Position numbers and translations under genes: made by a program
In this document: in pieces, positions 23,899 through 30,574 of the stretch
Layout of the letters: each line of letters starts with the position of its first letter
Numbering within the stretch: the stretch's first letter is position 1
Notes under the pieces: model-generated
Seen by the model: only the letters and a program-made list of their open reading frames with translations
The model's database searches: none
What the model was told of the DNA's origin: nothing
Source: DATGEP01 sp035310125
Lineage (GTDB): Bacteria; Chloroflexota; Ktedonobacteria; Ktedonobacterales; JADMIN01
DNA length: 30,768 nucleotides
Direction: 5' to 3'
NCBI GenBank assembly: GCA_035310125.1
Contig: DATGEP010000061.1
Span: 1 to 30,768, forward strand

Positions 23899-23915
23899 CC
23901 GCCAGTCATTGGCGG
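23899..23915 (-). terminator. Small hairpin between the two membrane-protein genes
   Basis: CCGCCA at 23899-23904 pairs with TGGCGG at 23910-23915 with a 5-nt loop, seven bases after the stop of the fusion gene. It has no U-tract, so it may be only an attenuator or a stabilising 3' structure. Confidence 0.3.
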
Positions 23916-23921
23916 ACCACC

Positions 23922-25331
23922 TTATGGCTTGCGATGTCCCGTTGTGTGCCGCTCGCGCAGCTTGATGTTCTGCTTCTCTGCGGCCTCGTCGAGGATCTTG
24001 CGGTCGCGCTTCCTGCTGAAAACGCGCCGGTAGTAGACAACATGCGCCAGGAACGCGATGAGGAATACGAGGGCGCCAATGGCGTATGGCAGCGTATTCG
24101 GAGGCAGCTTCAGCAAGTCGGGGCTTGCCAGCCCCAGCCAAATCTCTGCAGCCACGACGGCGGCGGCGGCAAAACAGAGGCTGCCGAGCATGGCAACCGT
24201 TGAGGCGATCATGAACGCGGCGTTGCGCAGCTTCTCGCCTGCGGGAATCGTCCCATATCGCCAGAAGAACGCGTTGTGGACGTCCGGAATCGTCGTCTCG
24301 AAATGCTTGATGTAGTATTCCTTGATGACATTCATCGTGATGGTGCTGTTGCGGGCCGCCTGCCGAAAACGAACCAGGGTAACGAAGAACGTGGTGCCCA
24401 TGACGCCCGCCGCAATCAAGAGCGCGATAGCGTAGAGATTGGTATTGGGGCCGAGTTTATTGCCGAGTTGATACAGGGCGCCAAGTCCCGAGGCCAGCAC
24501 GCCGAAGATGAACAGGTATAGATTGAAGGTGCGGGCGCGATCCTCCATCGCCTGATAGGCCGTGGTGCTGGCATAGTTGAACTCGGCCAGCAGGATATTT
24601 TCGAGATTCAGCGTGGGTGCCGGCTCGATGCCGCCCGGCTGCGTGGATTCCGGCGCGCCAGCCCTGGCCGCGACTGTCGGCGGTGTCGCCTGCAAGTTCG
24701 GGGGATTCGTCGGATCAAAGTACATGGCGCCTCCTCTGGACGTTGCCGTCGGGCTGCTTAGTGCGGCCTGCGCCAAGCACAACCCAAGCATGGTTTTGCC
24801 GTCGTCAATCTCGCCGCCGTCAATCTCGCCGCTGTCGCACATTGACAGCGCCTCGTCCAGCGATTTCCACACGATATCGGAGATTTCCGCATACGCCGGG
24901 TCAGCGGCGGCGACGGGTGTCTCGTCTGCATGGCGCAGATCAGTCGCGAGGAAGATGGTAATAGCCTCCGTCGAGAAGCCCGGCGAAGGATACTCGCGCG
25001 TAAGCTTCCGCCAGAAGCCGGCGGTATACCCTGTCTCTTCACGCAGCTCGCGTTCGGCTGTCACTTGCTGCTGTTCGCGCTCCTGTGGCTTAACCAGTCC
25101 CGCTGGTATTTCCCACGTGTACTTATTGATAGCTGGGCGCGGCTGCTTCACCAATGCGATGTATGGCTGGCCTCTCAGGGTGTCTTCCGGCTCGTAGCGC
25201 ACTGCCACAATCGCCACCGCGTCTGGATGCTCGACGATCTCAAACCGTGTCGTGCCGCCGATTGGCTGGGGCACCGTCTGGATACGTAGCGTCACGACCT
25301 TGCCCGAATAGATCTCCTGGCTGTCTTGCAT
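23922..25331 (-). CDS. NUDIX hydrolase fused in frame to a four-helix membrane protein
   Basis: 469 residues if read as one protein. Residues 1-202 are an ADP-ribose-pyrophosphatase-type NUDIX domain: EIPAGLVKPQEREQQQ at 74-89 and RELREETGY at 94-102 form the Nudix box, with two extra residues between the halves compared with canonical GX5EX7REUXEEXGU, and YPSPGF at 114-119 is the ADP-ribose-type proline motif. At residue 203 a second ATG (MYFDPTNPP) follows GAGGAGGCGCC, a strong ribosome-binding site, and opens a 267-residue protein with helices at about 66-86, 98-118, 167-195 and 211-232. The two could also be made separately from that internal start. The start at 25331 follows GGGAGGGG. 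The product likely hydrolyses ADP-ribose-like nucleotides at the membrane. Confidence 0.8.
   Translation of the reverse strand: MQDSQEIYSGKVVTLRIQTVPQPIGGTTRFEIVEHPDAVAIVAVRYEPEDTLRGQPYIALVKQPRPAINKYTWEIPAGLVKPQEREQQQVTAERELREETGYTAGFWRKLTREYPSPGFSTEAITIFLATDLRHADETPVAAADPAYAEISDIVWKSLDEALSMCDSGEIDGGEIDDGKTMLGLCLAQAALSSPTATSRGGAMYFDPTNPPNLQATPPTVAARAGAPESTQPGGIEPAPTLNLENILLAEFNYASTTAYQAMEDRARTFNLYLFIFGVLASGLGALYQLGNKLGPNTNLYAIALLIAAGVMGTTFFVTLVRFRQAARNSTITMNVIKEYYIKHFETTIPDVHNAFFWRYGTIPAGEKLRNAAFMIASTVAMLGSLCFAAAAVVAAEIWLGLASPDLLKLPPNTLPYAIGALVFLIAFLAHVVYYRRVFSRKRDRKILDEAAEKQNIKLRERHTTGHRKP
24725..24740 (-). promoter_or_regulatory. Internal ribosome-binding site and ATG at the NUDIX-membrane junction
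   Basis: On the minus strand GAGGAGG is followed by a 4-nt CGCC spacer and ATG. This is a near-ideal start signal inside an uninterrupted frame. The paralogous stand-alone NUDIX protein ends at this point of the alignment, so the site most likely began as the start of a separate gene. Confidence 0.65.
24803..24832. repeat. 15-bp perfect tandem duplication in the NUDIX coding region
   Basis: CGTCAATCTCGCCGC is repeated exactly twice, head to tail. It adds one extra GEIDG/GEIDD unit (five residues) to the protein near residue 168. The paralogue at 25433-25990 has only one copy (RGEIEDGKT). Confidence 0.85.
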
Positions 25332-25385
25332 CTGCCGCCCCCCTCCCGCTCCACTCGCCACACATAAAAGCTTACGGGCGCGCCG

Positions 25386-25391
25386 AGCATA
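25386..25391 (-). promoter_or_regulatory. TATGCT element upstream of the fused NUDIX gene
   Basis: On the minus strand TGGTATGCT (rc of 25386-25394) gives an extended -10-like element 54 nt before the ATG. The same element stands at the same distance before the upstream paralogue. Confidence 0.45.
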
Positions 25392-25432
25392 CCATGTTCG
25401 CCCCTGCTCCGTAAAGAGGCACGAGTGCGTTC

Positions 25433-25990
25433 CTACTGCCCCTCGATCTCGTCGCGCGCCAGCCACAGGCCAATCACTGTCTTACCATCTTCGATCTCAC
25501 CCCGCTTGCACATTGCCATCGCTTCCACCAGCGGCTTCCACTCCAGCGACTCAATCTCATTGGCGTCAGGAGCAGGCTCGCCCGGTGCCGTTCTAAGCTC
25601 CGTTGCGAGGTACACGGATATTGCCTCGTTCATAAAGCCCGGCGAAGGATAGTGCTTGTGCAGAAAGACAAACGTTCCCCCGTCGAAGCCGGTTTCTTCA
25701 CGCAGCTCGCGCTCCGCTGTCTTCAGCGTGTCGTCCTCTTCGCCGGGATCTACCAACCCGGCGGGAATCTCCCAGGTATCCTGGTTGATCGCGGGACGCG
25801 GCTGGCGCACGAGCGCGACATGCGGCTCGCCGTCCCCCAGATCTGTGCGTACCGCGACGATGCCTACCGCGTCGGGATGATCTACGATGTCATAGAGCAC
25901 GGTCGAGCCGTTCGGTTGAGGCACTGGCTGCTTGCGCACCGTGATCAGCTTGCCCTGATAGACCACATCGCCCTGTGCTTCATCACTCAT
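25433..25990 (-). CDS. NUDIX hydrolase, ADP-ribose pyrophosphatase type
   Basis: 185 residues. Members of this family cleave ADP-ribose or related nucleotide diphosphates to AMP and a phosphorylated sugar using Mg or Mn. The Nudix box spans G78-F102: GLVDPGEEDD, then RELREETGF, with nine rather than seven residues between the first Glu and the REL segment, as in the fused paralogue. YPSPGF at 114-119 is the proline-containing motif seen in ADP-ribose pyrophosphatases, with NEAISVYLATEL after it. The catalytic Glu pair (E98, E99) is intact. The start follows GGGAGGGG by six bases. It stands first in the minus-strand cluster with the fusion gene and the second membrane protein. Confidence 0.92.
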   Translation of the reverse strand: MSDEAQGDVVYQGKLITVRKQPVPQPNGSTVLYDIVDHPDAVGIVAVRTDLGDGEPHVALVRQPRPAINQDTWEIPAGLVDPGEEDDTLKTAERELREETGFDGGTFVFLHKHYPSPGFMNEAISVYLATELRTAPGEPAPDANEIESLEWKPLVEAMAMCKRGEIEDGKTVIGLWLARDEIEGQ

Positions 25991-26045
25991 CGTGCGCCCC
26001 TCCCATCGTCACCTGGGCGAGTCATATCCTCGCCGACCTGCGGCC

Positions 26046-26051
26046 AGCATA
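26046..26051 (-). promoter_or_regulatory. TATGCT element upstream of the stand-alone NUDIX gene
   Basis: On the minus strand TGTTATGCT (rc of 26046-26054) is an extended -10-like sequence 55 nt before the ATG. No convincing -35 was found. It is divergent from the lepB promoter. Confidence 0.45.
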
Positions 26052-26093
26052 ACATGCGGTGGCAAGCGGGGCCATTGCTTCACGCTGCCCAGC

Positions 26094-26122
26094 TTGCCGT
26101 ATCGTGCGCGCTCCGATAGAAT
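26094..26122 (+). promoter_or_regulatory. Promoter of the lepB-pdxH operon
   Basis: TTGCCG at 26094-26099, a 17-nt spacer and TAGAAT at 26117-26122. The start would be near 26129 and leave a leader of about 180 nt, long enough for a regulatory structure. Confidence 0.6.
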
Positions 26123-26251
26123 GGGGAATGGCGGTGCCAGTCACTGGCTCGCCGAAGGTTTGGCACACAACATGCCTGTTCATTCGCTATCCATCGCAAC
26201 ATCTCCGCGGTGTATTGCGTAGTAGAGTGAGATGGCGGCATCGTGCCACGA

Positions 26252-26297
26252 CTCGCGAACCACCCGCGAGCGCGTGCGTGGTATTGTGGTTCGTGAG
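26252..26297 (+). promoter_or_regulatory. Leader hairpin that may cover the lepB ribosome-binding site
   Basis: CTCGCGAACCAC at 26252-26263 pairs along all 12 bases (one G-U) with GTGGTTCGTGAG at 26286-26297. The right arm includes the first three bases of the GAGGAG ribosome-binding site at 26295-26300. The pairing could limit translation of signal peptidase. This is inferred from pairing only. Confidence 0.45.
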
Positions 26298-26307
26298 GAG
26301 AGTGTGG

Positions 26308-26919
26308 ATGGCACGAGAGACTGTCGCACGCAAGCATGAGGACTACGCCTACGAAGACGAGCAGGGCGAAAACCCCGGCGTGCGTCTGCTGCGGGAAGTC
26401 CTCGAAGTAGCAGTCATTACACTGCTGCTCTTCATTTGTGTCCGCGGCGTCATCCAGAACTATCAGGTGCAGGGGCCGAGCATGATGCCCACTCTGTATA
26501 ATCACGAATACATTCTTGTGGACAAAGCTACCTACATCCTCGGCTCGCCCCAGCGCGGCGATGTCATCGTTTTCAAGTGGCCCAAAGACACCAACGAGGA
26601 TTTCGTCAAGCGTATCATCGGCGTGCCCGGAGACACCATTCACGTGGACTCCAACGGCCAGGTGACGGTAGACGGCACTCCAATCAATGAGCCATACGTC
26701 AACGACCTCACCAATCCGTATCAACCCAACACCTGGATACTCGCGCCCAATGAATACTTCGTGCTCGGCGATAATCGCGGTGATAGCTCAGACTCGCGCG
26801 ACTGGGGTCCCGTCCCGCGCGGCGACATCATTGGCCGCGCCGAGCTTGTCTACTGGCCGCTGGACGAGGTGCATATCCTCTCCGACTGGTCCAGCGTCTT
26901 CTCCACTATTCATCACTAG
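26308..26919 (+). CDS. lepB: Signal peptidase I
   Basis: 203-residue type I signal peptidase that removes signal peptides from exported proteins at the outer face of the membrane. A single helix at about 31-50 (VLEVAVITLLLFICV) anchors it. Catalytic Ser58 is in QGPSMMPTL and Lys101 in DFVKRIIGVPGD. The later conserved box LGDNRGDSSDSRDWG is present. The size is that of the short Gram-positive-type enzymes with one membrane helix. The ATG at 26308 follows GAGGAG by seven bases. It lies 11 bp before pdxH and probably shares its transcript. The long leader carries a possible regulatory hairpin. Confidence 0.96.
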   Translation: MARETVARKHEDYAYEDEQGENPGVRLLREVLEVAVITLLLFICVRGVIQNYQVQGPSMMPTLYNHEYILVDKATYILGSPQRGDVIVFKWPKDTNEDFVKRIIGVPGDTIHVDSNGQVTVDGTPINEPYVNDLTNPYQPNTWILAPNEYFVLGDNRGDSSDSRDWGPVPRGDIIGRAELVYWPLDEVHILSDWSSVFSTIHH

Positions 26920-26930
26920 GGGGCCGCTCC

Positions 26931-27572
26931 ATGCATCCCCTCGATCAGCGCAAAGAATACATGCGTCAGGGTCTTAGTGAAGCTGACCTCGATGCCGATC
27001 CGCTCCGCCAGTTCGCCCGGTGGATGGATGAAGCGATCCAGGCCAACCTCATCGAGCCGAATGCCATGACGCTCGCCACCAGCACACCCGATGGCAGACC
27101 TTCCGCGCGCATGGTGCTGCTCAAGGGCTTCGACGAGCACGGTTTTGTCTTCTACACCAACTATGAGAGCCGCAAGGGACGTGAGCTTACCGGAAATCCT
27201 TTTGCGGCCCTCGTCATCTTCTGGGTGGAGATGGAACGCCAGGTCCGCATCGAGGGCCGCATCGAGCGGGTTACCGCTGAGCAGTCCGATCGCTACTTCG
27301 CGAGCCGCCCGCAGGGTAGCCAGCTTGGCGCGGTCGTCTCCGCGCAAAGCCAGGTAATCCCGAATCGCGGCGTGTTGGAGCAGCGTCTGCGCGAGCTGGA
27401 GACTGAGTATGCCGGCAAAGATATTCCTCGCCCCGCGCACTGGGGTGGCTTCCGTGTCGTCCCCGCCTCCATTGAGTTTTGGCAGGGCCGCCAAAATCGC
27501 CTGCACGACCGCCTTCGCTTCCGTCGCGACGGCGTGGGTGATCCCTGGATCGTCGAGCGCCTCTCGCCCTAG
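26931..27572 (+). CDS. pdxH: Pyridoxamine 5'-phosphate oxidase
   Basis: 213 residues, the usual length. This FMN-dependent enzyme oxidises pyridoxine or pyridoxamine 5'-phosphate to pyridoxal 5'-phosphate. Landmarks are MTLATSTPDGRPSARMVLLKG (FMN-binding strand), FYTNYESRKGREL, FWVEMERQVRIEGRIER, ESR/ASRPQGSQLGAVVS, and the C-terminal substrate-binding WGGFRVVPASIEFWQGRQNRLHDR. The product is the cofactor used by the desulfurase-like enzyme at 13896-15209, though no direct link is shown. A G-rich AGGGGG lies about seven bases ahead of the ATG. It is cotranscribed with lepB by spacing, and its stop overlaps a convergent degraded gene. Confidence 0.96.
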   Translation: MHPLDQRKEYMRQGLSEADLDADPLRQFARWMDEAIQANLIEPNAMTLATSTPDGRPSARMVLLKGFDEHGFVFYTNYESRKGRELTGNPFAALVIFWVEMERQVRIEGRIERVTAEQSDRYFASRPQGSQLGAVVSAQSQVIPNRGVLEQRLRELETEYAGKDIPRPAHWGGFRVVPASIEFWQGRQNRLHDRLRFRRDGVGDPWIVERLSP

Positions 27573-27793
27573 CCGGCAATCTCCCGCACCGCCACGCTGA
27601 ATCCGGGCGCAACCTTTTCGCCGTCCAGGGTATCCTCCGCGCGCAGTGCCCGCTCCGCTCGCCCCGGCTGCCATACCGCGACGACGCGCTGCGCCAGAGG
27701 AGACGATTTCACCCACGCGATCTGGAACGACCGGCATCCATCGAGCGGCCGGACCTCCGGCTGGCAGCCGGATTGTCTGGACCATCGAGTCAC
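27569..27793 (-). pseudogene. C-terminal remnant of a Uma2-type (DUF820) endonuclease gene
   Basis: A 74-codon frame between pdxH and dnaA ends in VVAVWQPGRAERALRAEDTL followed by DGEKVAPGFSVAVREIAG. The VxVWxPG, then EDTLDG, then V-x-PGF-x-V-x-EI pattern is how Uma2-family PD-(D/E)XK proteins end. The catalytic core (about 120 residues upstream) is not found, and the frame has no start signal. Its stop overlaps the convergent pdxH stop by two bases. I call it a decayed fragment. Confidence 0.5.
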
Positions 27794-27822
27794 CGGCTCG
27801 CATTAACCTAGTCGGCTGGCTC

Positions 27823-29496
27823 CTACACGCGTAGCACCGCTCGCAGCGCCGCCATGTCCTCGCGGGCGCGCTCGTCGGCTGTCAGTGCTTTGCCCACCCG
27901 CGCGCATCCGTGCATGATCGTCGTGTGGTCTCGCCCGCCGAGCTGCTGGCCGATCTGCAATAGCGACGCAGGGGTTTCCTCGCGCAGCAGGTACATCGCC
28001 ACTTGTCGCGCCCACGCCACGCCGTGCTCCCGGCTCTTGCCCAGCAGCTCCTCCATGCGCACACTAAAGTGTTGTGTTACCGCCGCCAGCACAGCGCTCG
28101 CATCCACCGTTCGCCGCGCGGCGACCTCTCCCGCAAGCGGCGCGAGCGCACTTGCCACCAGCCGTACGTCAAGCGGCTGTTTCAACATGCGCGCGTACGC
28201 GATTACCCGGTTCAGCGAGCCTTCAAGAGCGCGAATGCTCTCACATTCGGGCCGGGCGACACAGGCCAATACTTCTTCTGATACTGGCATGCGTAGCCCG
28301 TCCGCCTTCGCCCGCAGAATCTCCAGGCGGTGCTCGAAATCGGGTGGCTGGATGTCCGCCATCAGCCCCCAAGCGAAGCGCGAGCGTAGCCGGTTATGCA
28401 GGTGCGCCATTGCCTGTGGCACGCGGTCGCTGCTCAGTACGATCTGTCGCCCAACATCATGCAGGGCGTTGAAGGTGTGAAAGAACTCTTCCTCGGTGGA
28501 TTCCTTGCCAGCGATAAACTGTACATCGTCTACCAACAGGACGTCCACTGCTCGATAGCGCGCGCGGAAGAAGTCGGTTGTGCGCTGGCGAATCGCCTCG
28601 ATGATCTCGTTGGTGAAGCGCTCGGCCGTCACATAGGCGACATGCAGCCCCGCGCTCCGCGCCAGATGCCCGATGGCATGGAGCAGGTGTGTCTTGCCCA
28701 ACCCCACGTCGCCATAGACAAACAGCGGATTGTATCGCTCGCCTGGTGTGGACGCCACTTCCTGTGCCGCCGCATAGGCCAGACGGTTCGATGTTCCAAC
28801 CGTGAACGTCTCAAACACATAGCGTGGGTTCAGCTCATAGATGCTCGCTGGCGCGTCGTAGGGCACGTTTTCATGTATCGCGTCCACTACCGAGCCTGCG
28901 GCCGCTACCTCTTTCGCCGCTGGTTGCGTAGGTATTCGCTCCTCGGACAAACGCACCGGTCGTGCATTGAAGGTGAGTAATGGCGGCTGCGCAACGGATA
29001 CGTCCGCCACTAATCGTGTGGCGCTCCGCTTGCGCCCGCGCGACGACGGTGCGGACCGTGGCTCATAGGCGGTCGCTACTTGCTGCGCCAATGCTGCTGG
29101 TTGCCGCCGTGTCGCCCTGGAAGCAGCCCCCGAAGGTGATCGTGCGGGCAGGGCGGAACCCGTTCGTGGTGGCGGCGCGATCTGTGTCTCGGCGGCGTCT
29201 CTCCGGCCAGCAGCGCGTATGTGGGTGCGCTGGGCAAGCGCTTTTCCCTGTGCCGGGCGTACGACAAAAATGATCTCCGCCCGTTCGCCAATCACTTCGC
29301 TAACCGCGATTCGCGCCAGCTCTCCAAATCGCTGCCGTAGATGATCTTCAGCGAACGTGCTCGGCACCGCTACGGTTATGCAGTGCTGGCGTAGCTCCAC
29401 GCCTACCGTCTCGCCAAACCAGGTGGCGAAGGCGCTCGGCGAGACACGGCGGCGCACCCGTTCCAGGGCCGCTTGCCATACTTGTGTCGCCTCCAT
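27823..29496 (-). CDS. dnaA: Chromosomal replication initiator DnaA
   Basis: 557 residues. Domain I is at about 1-80 (WQAALERVRRRVSPSAFATWF). A long low-complexity domain II linker covers about 81-215, rich in Arg, Ala and Ser, then the AAA+ core and the DNA-binding domain IV. Walker A is GDVGLGKTHLLHAIG at 262-276, Walker B LLVDDVQFIAGKEST from 320, sensor II region is ESIRALEGSLNRV near 419, and the DnaA-box recognition signature is GGRDHTTIMHG at 520-530. The start at 29496 is supported by TGGAGG six bases upstream. A longer TTG-started frame is not favoured. dnaN and recF are not adjacent, and no DnaA-box cluster was seen next to the gene. Confidence 0.97.
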   Translation of the reverse strand: MEATQVWQAALERVRRRVSPSAFATWFGETVGVELRQHCITVAVPSTFAEDHLRQRFGELARIAVSEVIGERAEIIFVVRPAQGKALAQRTHIRAAGRRDAAETQIAPPPRTGSALPARSPSGAASRATRRQPAALAQQVATAYEPRSAPSSRGRKRSATRLVADVSVAQPPLLTFNARPVRLSEERIPTQPAAKEVAAAGSVVDAIHENVPYDAPASIYELNPRYVFETFTVGTSNRLAYAAAQEVASTPGERYNPLFVYGDVGLGKTHLLHAIGHLARSAGLHVAYVTAERFTNEIIEAIRQRTTDFFRARYRAVDVLLVDDVQFIAGKESTEEEFFHTFNALHDVGRQIVLSSDRVPQAMAHLHNRLRSRFAWGLMADIQPPDFEHRLEILRAKADGLRMPVSEEVLACVARPECESIRALEGSLNRVIAYARMLKQPLDVRLVASALAPLAGEVAARRTVDASAVLAAVTQHFSVRMEELLGKSREHGVAWARQVAMYLLREETPASLLQIGQQLGGRDHTTIMHGCARVGKALTADERAREDMAALRAVLRV

Positions 29497-29527
29497 CCGT
29501 CGCCTCCAGGAGCGCAAATAGTACCGT

Positions 29528-29547
29528 CCCCAAAGATGACTTTGGGG
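29528..29547 (-). promoter_or_regulatory. Leader hairpin of dnaA
   Basis: CCCCAAAG at 29528-29535 is perfectly complementary to CTTTGGGG at 29540-29547 with an ATGA loop. It lies about 30 nt upstream of the dnaA ATG inside its likely leader. It could act as an attenuator or an mRNA-stability element. Confidence 0.4.
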
Positions 29548-29585
29548 CGCGCCAGCACACCGTAAAAAATAGTGGGCGAGTAATT

Positions 29586-29615
29586 ATGGTAGCATGCGCC
29601 ACGGCTGCCTGTAAA
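29586..29615 (-). promoter_or_regulatory. Putative promoter of dnaA
   Basis: Read on the minus strand, TTTACA (rc of 29610-29615), an 18-nt spacer, and TACCAT (rc of 29586-29591). It gives a leader of about 80 nt that holds the hairpin at 29528-29547. The spacer up to dnaA is AT-rich for this window. Confidence 0.45.
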
Positions 29616-29963
29616 GCCAGTAAAATGGGCTATTAGTCCCATACCAGAGAAGTTCGTGTCGGCTGAGGCACATTTCCGCCACGTGCATGGCGCTGCTGAT
29701 GTCCTTCGCCGCAACCTGCATGCCGGAACAGCGCGCTCTTGTGTGCGAGATTCGCCGCCATTCGCGTATGCGATGGCATACGACCAGAAGACTATCTTGC
29801 CGTTGTCATAAAAGCGCCCCCACTTGCTCCACCAGCGAGACGACGATCACATTGCCCTGCGTCACCCCATCCAGTCGCATCATCCGATCCCCCAGCGGAG
29901 GGGTAGAGCATTATGACCCAGCGCAATGGATGCATGAGTGCGGCGAATCTGGAGGAGACGACG
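29616..29963. other. Intergenic region upstream of the YtkA-like gene
   Basis: About 350 bases with no recognised gene. On the minus strand, several short frames read plausible peptides but have no start signal or family match. No clear origin features (clustered 9-mers, AT-rich 13-mers) were found on inspection. Confidence 0.5.
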
Positions 29964-30461
29964 ATGCAACTTCAGGGAATACGGCCAGCCGCCGAGACGA
30001 TCTCGCGAAGATCACCGCTCGGTGACCGGATCATCCAGGGGCTGATCGTCGGGAGTGGCGTGGCGGTCTTGCTGATGTTGGCATGGGTACACCTGGGCCT
30101 TGGCGCGCTGCTCTTTCCTCCAGCCGCCACTTCGCCAGAGATGGTGGCCACAGCCGGGCCGTATGTAGTCACGCTGCATGCAAGCTCGGGCCAGTTCGTA
30201 ACAGGCGACGGGAACGCGGTGTCGTTCGATATACGGGACCGCGCCGGACATCCAATTGTGGATGCGATGGTGCGGGTCCATGCGGACATGACAACCATGG
30301 CGATGCCCGTCCCCGACATGGCCGCGACGGCACGAGACGGACGGTACAACGTTCATCTCGTATTCAGCATGGCTGGACCATGGCAGTTGGTCGTCACAGT
30401 CACGGCGCCGGGTCAGGTCGCGGTTCGGGTCACGTTCGCCGTCGGCGTGCGCTGGCGCTAG
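29964..30461 (+). CDS. Single-helix membrane protein with a YtkA/FixH-like domain
   Basis: 165 residues. One transmembrane helix is seen at about 25-52, and the exported part (about 65-165) is a small beta-sandwich resembling the YtkA/FixH domain: VTLHASSGQFVTGDGNAVSF, RDRAGHPIVDAMVRVHADM, a Met-rich stretch (TTMAMPVPDMAATA) and RYNVHLVFSMAGPWQLVVTV. The Met-rich MTTMAMPVPDM could bind copper or another soft metal, as in some members. That is speculative. The start at 29964 follows GGAGGAG by six bases. Longer in-frame starts at 29913 and 29934 have no better signal. It is divergent from dnaA. Confidence 0.8.
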   Translation: MQLQGIRPAAETISRRSPLGDRIIQGLIVGSGVAVLLMLAWVHLGLGALLFPPAATSPEMVATAGPYVVTLHASSGQFVTGDGNAVSFDIRDRAGHPIVDAMVRVHADMTTMAMPVPDMAATARDGRYNVHLVFSMAGPWQLVVTVTAPGQVAVRVTFAVGVRWR

Positions 30462-30464
30462 AGC

Positions 30465-30484
30465 GCGGCTCGGCGCGGCTCGGC
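30465..30484. repeat. Two tandem copies of GCGGCTCGGC
   Basis: A 10-bp unit occurs twice in direct succession just after the stop of the YtkA-like gene. No function is visible. Confidence 0.7.
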
Positions 30485-30574
30485 AGCTCCACGCCAACTG
30501 GTCCCATCGTGCTGGCGGGATCTCTGGAGAGCAGGCGCGTTAGCGGAGAATAACCCTTTGGCGTTCACGCCGCG

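Larger units (their letters stand above)
25991..26307. other. Divergent intergenic region of NUDIX and lepB genes
   Basis: About 317 bases containing the minus-strand TATGCT element, the plus-strand lepB promoter at 26094-26122, and a long inverted repeat just before lepB. No gene is supported in it. A longer N-terminal frame of lepB reading through here lacks homology and is not used. Confidence 0.6.

Noticed and set aside
25332..25466. Upstream extension of the fused NUDIX frame
   Set aside because: The MQDSQEIYSG start aligns with the NUDIX-A start and has its own ribosome-binding site. The extension overlaps NUDIX-A.
26059..26307. Longer N-terminus of signal peptidase I
   Set aside because: It reads through the promoter and hairpin region and has no similarity to the family's short N-terminus.
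29687..30025. Plus-strand frame of 112 codons upstream of the YtkA-like gene
   Set aside because: Cys/Arg-rich composition unlike neighbouring proteins, no ribosome-binding site, and overlap with the better-supported gene.
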